DNA of 64,000 bases from contig CM035432.1 in assembly GCA_020310875.1 (NCBI GenBank), forward strand, positions 94,880,467-94,944,466. Reading direction: 5' to 3'. A program made the translations under genes and the position numbers. This stretch comes from Ceratopteris richardii. Lineage: Eukaryota > Streptophyta > Polypodiopsida > Polypodiales > Pteridaceae. Shown one piece after another: positions 58,014 through 64,000 of this stretch; position 1 is the first letter of the stretch, and the number at the start of each line of letters is the position of its first letter. The notes beneath the pieces were generated by a model. That model ran no database searches. It had not been told where the DNA came from and saw nothing but the letters and a program-made list of their open reading frames with translations.

Positions 58014-59045
58014 TGATGGAGAGTGTTAATTTCCAAAAAAACAAGCTACTCTTGTAATTAGAGCACCTCTATAACAAGAGTAACTCAAACTTTCACCAAT
58101 TCTAGAGGATCAATGATTAATTATGAAGATTTTGAAAAATCTATGAAGGAGATGAGTACACAGAAAGTCTGCTGCACATATCTCTCTCATTACCTTATCA
58201 ATTGTGTAAAGTGTTTTATGAAACTTTGCACAAGGTGTCACCTATAGTTTGTGCACCTTCTCCAAGTTGAATTACTCCAAAAGATTCAATATATCTTGAG
58301 AAATGATCTCAACAAGTTACCTATGTCTAAAATTGCTCTTCTGAGAAGTCGATTTAGACACCTTAACTTTAAACACTTGGTTCTCTCAATGTAGAAGCCG
58401 TTTATGAAAATGCTTTTAGCCACAAATAGCTTACCTTCCAACTTAAAGATTGAGTGCTTGCTTGCTCAAAACTTTACACTGTGGAAGGAGAATTGACCAA
58501 AATATTAACATCAAATTTTGCGCCTGTTTCAAGAACCAGTGAATACTTCTTCACATATGAATGTTCCTACACATAATTCTCACAGCCTGTTTACAAGTAG
58601 GCTCTCAAAATTTAACCATAGACACATTAGCTATGGACTTAGACATCTATAAAAGGATTCTCAAAATGATCAAGCACAGAAGGAGAATGCACAGAAACAT
58701 CGGGTGCAATTTTTCTTCCATTCCTGAAGAAATTTACAATTGAGTGATGAGAGAGACTCAACTCACTTCTAAGATGTCTAATGACTCATACAACTACTGA
58801 TTTCTCTATTCTCATGCTCTCTCATATTTGCCCCGACTTTTTACTTGTATATATAGGCAAATATTTACAATATCATGACTATACAAAAGTATAAGAGAAC
58901 TATCTCTGTATTAATGTACATATGTGTATATCTCTTCATCTTCTGGATGTAGTCTTCCTTCATGCTTCACAACTTGATTTGTTCTTCAATCCTTGACTTC
59001 CAAAATTTCATTAAAACTTCAATTGTTGATTGCACTCCACCAACA
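58014..59045 (-). repeat. Element L 3' LTR
   Basis: 1032 bp, TGATGGAGAGTGTTAAT to GCACTCCACCAACA on the plus strand; element-strand ends TGTTGGTG...TCCATCA. A TATA-like GTATATATAGGC lies near 58846-58857. Confidence 0.9.
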
Positions 59046-59053
59046 TATCCCCC

Positions 59054-62000
59054 TCAATCATCAATTGAGGTTTTCTCTATCTTCTTTATTCCTGCCATGT
59101 CTTTGAATCTCTGTAGCTTTGGTCCATCCAAGCTTTTGGTTAGCATATCAGCTATCTGATCTTTTGTTGAAGTATGTATGACTTCAATCTCTTTATCCAT
59201 CACCTTCTCTCTTAGGAAATGGTACTGAATCTCAATGTGTTTAGTCCTGGCATGAAGAACACGATTAGCAGCTAAATACAATGAACTCATGTTATCTCCA
59301 TGAATAGTAGGTGTACTCTGAATGATGTCAAAACTCTTCATGAGAGTCTTAAGCCATATCACTTCCTTTGCAGCTTCAACCATCCCTTTGTAATCTGCTT
59401 CTGTAGATGATAAAGCAACTGTGTGTTGCCTCTTTGAACACCAAGAAATTAACTTATCTCCCACATAACACAAGTATCCATAAGTTGATCTCCTATCATC
59501 AAGATTACTTGCCCAATCTGCATCACTATATATCTTGATATTTGTATCTGATGTAAAACCATAATACAAACCTTCTTTGAGTGTACCCTTAATGTACCTC
59601 AACACTCTTTGACCTGCAATCCAATGTTCTTTCCTAGGACAATGCATGAATTGAGACAAAATTCCAACTGCATTTGACAAATCAGGCCTAGTTAATGTAG
59701 CATATATCAAACTACCAACCAAACTCTGATAAAGTTTCATGTCCTTGAACTCTTCACCTCCATATCTGCTCAATTTGTGATTCACCTCCATTGAAGTAGG
59801 TGCTACCCTGCAATCATTCATCTTAAACTTGATCAATAAGTTTCTCAAATACCTTTCTTGAGTCACATACACTCCATGTTGAGTGTATGAAATCTCCATG
59901 CCCAAGAAATATGACAAGTCTCCCAAATCACTGATTTTGAACTCTTTCTCCATTTGCTTCTTTAGGCTATGAATGCCTTTTTCATCTGTACCTGTAAGAA
60001 TTATGTCATCAACATATATGCACATATAAATGAACCCATCATCACTTGCTTTGACAAGCAAGCTTCTATCTGCTTTAGATACTTGAAATCCAAGTTCCTT
60101 CAAGAACTTCACAAGTCTATAATTCCATGCCCATGGGGCCTGCTTCAAACCATACAAAGCTCTCCTGAGCTTGCACACATGATCTAGATACCTTTCTTTG
60201 AATCTTTGTGGTTGCTCCATGAAAACATCATCTGAAATATAACCATTTAAAAAAGCATTCTTCACATCTAATTGACATAATTTCCAACCTTTACATACAG
60301 GAATAGCTATGAGTGTCTTGATAGTTGTCATCTTTGCCACAAGACTCTAGGTCTCATCATAATCTATACCATAAGTCTGAGCAAAACCCTTCACAAAAAG
60401 TCTAGCTTTATACCTAAACACACTTCCATCTGCATACCTTTTTGTCTTGTAGACCCACTTGCATCGAATGATCTTCTGGCTATTTGGTTTAGGAACCAAC
60501 TCCCATATCTGATTCTCCATCAATGCATCATATTCTTCCTGCATAGCTTTCTCCCAATTCTCCTTACCTTTTGCCTCTTCATATGTAGAAGGGTCTTCAT
60601 CTGCCTTTATCATATAAGCATAATCTTTTGTAGCCAAAAAAGAAGTGTCATAGCTATACCTTGTAGGTTGCCACTTGCATCTTGATGACCTTCTAAGTTC
60701 TCCACTCCTTGAGGTTTCTGGTTCATCACACTCAGGATCAAATCTTCGCATTTCTTCAACTTCAACCTGTACTTCATTATTCTCCTCTTCATCAAATATC
60801 TAAACCTTTGATTTACCTTTCTTTTGATTCACAACTTCTTCATCACCTGCATTAATATTGATTGTATCTTCATACCAAGTACCTTTCTCATCAAATGTAA
60901 CATCCTTTGATACAAGGAATTGTTTTGTGGATGGACTCCACAACCTATATCCCATCTGCTTATCATCATAACCAATGAATACATACTTTTCAGCTTTAGC
61001 TTCCAATTTGTGCCTTAATTGTGATGGCACATATGCATATGCCAAACATCCAAATACTTTGCAATGGTCTAATGTAGGTCTCTTACCCCACCATGCCTCA
61101 TATGGTGTCATACCCTGCAAAGCTTTACATGGCAACCTATTAACCAAATAAGTAGCTCTGTTTACAGCCTCAGCCCACAAGTAATTTGGGCAATTTTTCT
61201 CGTTCATCATGGATCTAGCAAACTCAACAAGAGTTCTATTTCTCCTTTCTGCTACACCATTTTGTTGAGGAGAGTACCTGCAAGTAACCTCTCTCTTTAT
61301 ACCTGCATTCCACAAGTAATCACTGAACTCATTAGAGAAATACTCTCCCCCTCCATCTGACCTTAGTCTCTTCAACTTATGACCTGTAATTCTCTCTGCA
61401 TACACATGATAGTGTTTAAATGTATTGAATACCTCTGACTTATCTTTGATCACATAGATAGTGGTCCATCTGGTACCATCATCAACATAAATCACATAAT
61501 ACCTTGAAACATTGATACTGAAATCTTTTGATGGTCCCCACACATCTATGTGTACCAATTCAAGCTTCTCTGAATACATAAAACCATGCTTGGAATAAGA
61601 TTGCTTATGAGCCTTACCTAATTGACTTGCCTCACATCTATATATCATATGTTGACCTGCAACATTAGGCAATCCAAGCACTGAACCATTGTTAACCATA
61701 TCTTTGATACCTTTTTCATTGAAATGTCCAAGCCTCTTGTGCCAAAGATCTAACTCAGAGATCTTATGCCCTCCATAAGTGAACAAGGCATGACCAACAT
61801 TACCTTGAATCTTCAATGTGAACAATCTTCCTTCTTTCTTACCTGAAACAATCTGTTTATACCCATTTCTAGGGTCTTCCACAAACACTCCTTCATTAGT
61901 GAATCTAACTTCATAACCTTTTTCAACAATTTGTCCTACACTTATCAAATTCCTAGGAATTGTAGGAACATACAAGACCTTACTCAAAAGGGTGCTACCA

Positions 62001-63217
62001 TCCTTGGCCTTCAGTGATCCAATTGACTTCACATTGTGCTTTGTATTTTCACCTGTTTGAACCACATGATTAGTTATCTTATTCTCCAAATCAGTCATCA
62101 ATGCTATGTTACCACTCAGGTGATTGCTACACCCTGAGTCAATGTAGAAGACTCTTTGGTCTTCACTTTGTCTTTCACAAGTTGCATTCATTATCAATGT
62201 TGAATCCTCCTTCTGATCTGAAGCATAATTGTAGTAGGTATTGTTGTATTGTTGACTTTGGAATCCTCTACTTGTATTTCTTTCAAAGTAACCTCTACTA
62301 CCTCTACCTCTAAAATATCCTCTTTGATTTCTGCCACCTCTTCCTCTTGGATTAAAATTCTGATTATATCCACCATTACTCTGAGTATTATGCCAACAAT
62401 CATTAGATAAGTGATTTGTCTTACCAAAAATCCAGCAAGCTTTGACTCCATCTTTATTTCTCCTGCTTCTTCCTCTACCTTTGCCACCTCCTCTTCCTCT
62501 TAGGAAGTTGGCTTGACTAGTTGTGCCTTCATCTTCATTTGCTTGTTGCTTCCCTTTGCTATTTTTCTTCTTATCCTTTGAATACATTGCATGAACTCCA
62601 CTTTTGTCACCTTCACCTTTGACATCCTGCTCAAAGGTTAACATATGTCCTAGCAACTGATTTAAGTGAGGAGTAAAATGATCAAGTGATAATTCAGTAG
62701 ACAAAATGAATGGCTTCCATTTATCATCACCTCTCAACCCTGTGAGGATTTGCCTTACCAATTTATCCTCCTCAATGTCTTCATCAACTGCTCCTAATGC
62801 ATCTGCAATGTCCTTCATCCTTGTTACATAGTCTGAGATGGATTGAGAAGCCTTCTTCTTGAAAGTGGTAAATTTTGCCCACAAAGATGCCTTCATTGAC
62901 TTTCTGGTGTTTTGAAAATGCTCCTCCAAAGCATTCCATATATCACTCGCACTTTCAAGACCTCTAATGTGAGGTAGCAAGTAGTCATTGACTGCCATAT
63001 AGATAATGCTCCTAGCTTGAGCATCTCTCTTCATCCAATTCTTTAAATCTGATAATTCTTCCCTAGTTGGAGCACTAGGATCTCTGAACTGAGGCCTTTC
63101 TTCTTCACCTGTAATATAAGCTATCAAATCTTTGCTCATAAGATGAGCTTCCATCCTCATTGACCATGCTGGATAGTTCTCTCTATCCAACTTCTCTATT
63201 TGAAGAGAATCTCCCAT
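59054..63217 (-). pseudogene. Element L gag-pol
   Basis: Gag starts MGDSLQIEKLDRENYPAWSM at 63217. The UBN2 region follows, with ASQSISDYVTRMKDIADALG. A basic Arg/Gly-rich segment contains a zinc-knuckle-like CWIFGKTNHLSNDCWH near 62440-62390. The protease FYIDSGCSNHLSGN is near 62150-62110, GAG-pre-integrase DLWHKRLGHFNEKG near 61755-61715, and the integrase core about 61570-61230, with HIDVWGPSKD, RSDGGGEYFS and QQNGVAERRNR. Reverse transcriptase is at about 60540-59900, with YVDDIILTG near 60015-59990, and RNase H about 59560-59080, with SDADWAS, STEADYKG and TKHIEIQYHFLREK. The length is normal for a plant Copia polyprotein. About two breaks. Confidence 0.92.
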
Positions 63218-63434
63218 CCTTTCTTCACCTATATATTGAATTCTTCAATCTTTATGAGTAATAGATGTACCTTTACTTCGCATAATGTTCCTTTTGTCTT
63301 CCTTGATGTCGTATGACCTCCTTCTCAAGTCCTCAAGCTTTCACCTTTTGAACCTTCAGATGTTGAATTATTTGCACCTGCAGCAGTCGAGGTCCTCCTT
63401 CCTTCAATTCTGATGCTTCCTGCTCTGATACCAC

Positions 63435-64000
63435 TGATGGAGAGTGTTAATCTCCAAAAGAACAAGCTACTCTTGTAATTAGAGCACCTCTATAACAAGA
63501 GTAACTCAAACTTTCACCAATTTTAGAGGATCAATGATTAATTATGGAGATTTTGAAAAATCTGTGAAGGAGATGACTACATAGAAAATCTGCTGCACAT
63601 ATCTCTCTCATTACCTTATCAATTGTGTAACGTTTTTGATGAAACTTTGCACAAGGTGCCGCCTACAGTTTGCGCACCATCTCCAAGTTGAATTACTCCA
63701 AAAGATTCAATATGTCTTGAGAAATGATCTCAATGATCTTAGCAAGTTACCTATGTCTAAAACTGCTCTTCTGAGAAGTCGATTTAGACACCTATAACTT
63801 TAAACACTTGGTTCTCTCAATCTAGAACCCGTTTATGAAAATTCTTTTAGCCACAGATAGCTTACCTTCAAACTTAAAGAGTGAGTGCTTGACTGCTCAA
63901 AAATTTACAATGTGGAAGCAGAATTGAACAAAACATTAACAACCAAATTTGCACCTGTTTCAGGAACCAGTGAATACTTCTTCACATATGAATGTTCCTA
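63435..64000 (-). repeat. Element L 5' LTR, cut by the window end
   Basis: 566 bp visible, matching 58014 onward at roughly 94 percent by eye. The remaining 470 bases or so and the right target duplication lie outside the window. Confidence 0.9.

Larger units (their letters stand above)
58014..64000 (-). mobile_element. Copia LTR retrotransposon L (nearly whole; runs off the end)
   Basis: A minus-strand Copia with a complete 3' LTR (58014-59045), a polypurine tract (plus strand TATCCCCCTCAATC, 59046-59059), a gag-pol region at 59054-63217, a primer site (plus strand GCTCTGATACCA, 63422-63433) and a 5' LTR from 63435 that continues past the window. Gag and most of pol are one long open frame, and only about two breaks are visible, so it is the best kept retroelement here. 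The LTRs differ at about 20 of the first 320 sites by eye. It interrupts the hAT zinc-finger exon, and its left flank is AAGCG. It is a separate family from A/B/J. Confidence 0.93.

Noticed and set aside
1-64000. CRISPR array, operon or bacterial gene cluster
   Set aside because: Gene density, repeat content and element families are those of a plant nuclear genome; no spaced direct-repeat array or prokaryotic gene was found.

Overview
The window is nuclear DNA of a land plant with a large, repeat-rich genome. The evidence is the dominance of Ty1/Copia retrotransposons primed by initiator tRNA-Met, together with a plant-type LINE, an En/Spm (CACTA) transposon, a hAT end and a tRNA-derived SINE. 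The sequence does not fix the species. I see no complete host gene; most of the sequence is transposable elements at different stages of decay, several nested inside one another.

Layout. 1-5387: AT-rich DNA with CT/GA tracts, a 36-bp minisatellite and a 41-bp tandem repeat. 5388-11478: Copia element A (minus). 11479-26676: a scrap yard holding a short-LTR Copia family (called the D family here; copies at 12240-12524, 16256-17220 and 25085-26322), two head-to-head Copia fragments (E, F), a gag-protease remnant with about 290-bp LTRs (H), a 5S rRNA-like trace and about 4.5 kb of unassigned DNA. 26677-34525: Copia J (minus, target duplication CACAT), whose integrase region holds K, a 1.48-kb non-autonomous LTR element (target duplication ATATG). 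34636-35408: part of a D-family LTR, then a gene fragment resembling a SET domain. 35409-41363: Copia B (plus), same family as A and the youngest by LTR similarity. 41364-43110: 5' part of another Copia (C).

44020-55945 is one LINE split into three pieces by two insertions: D-family Copia D (45452-50536) and a 3.75-kb CACTA transposon (51326-55073, target duplication TAA). 56096-56413 is a tRNA-derived SINE with a 17-bp target duplication. 57094-58013 is the 5' end of a hAT-like transposon with a zinc-finger exon, cut by Copia L (58014 to beyond the window end), the best preserved retroelement here.

How it fits together: nesting and LTR divergence give a rough order. The LINE is older than D and the CACTA; J is older than K; A and L are intermediate; B is most recent. 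The least ordinary objects are K with its short open reading frame, the SET-like fragment cut by B, the doubly interrupted LINE, the SINE, and the hAT zinc-finger exon cut by L.
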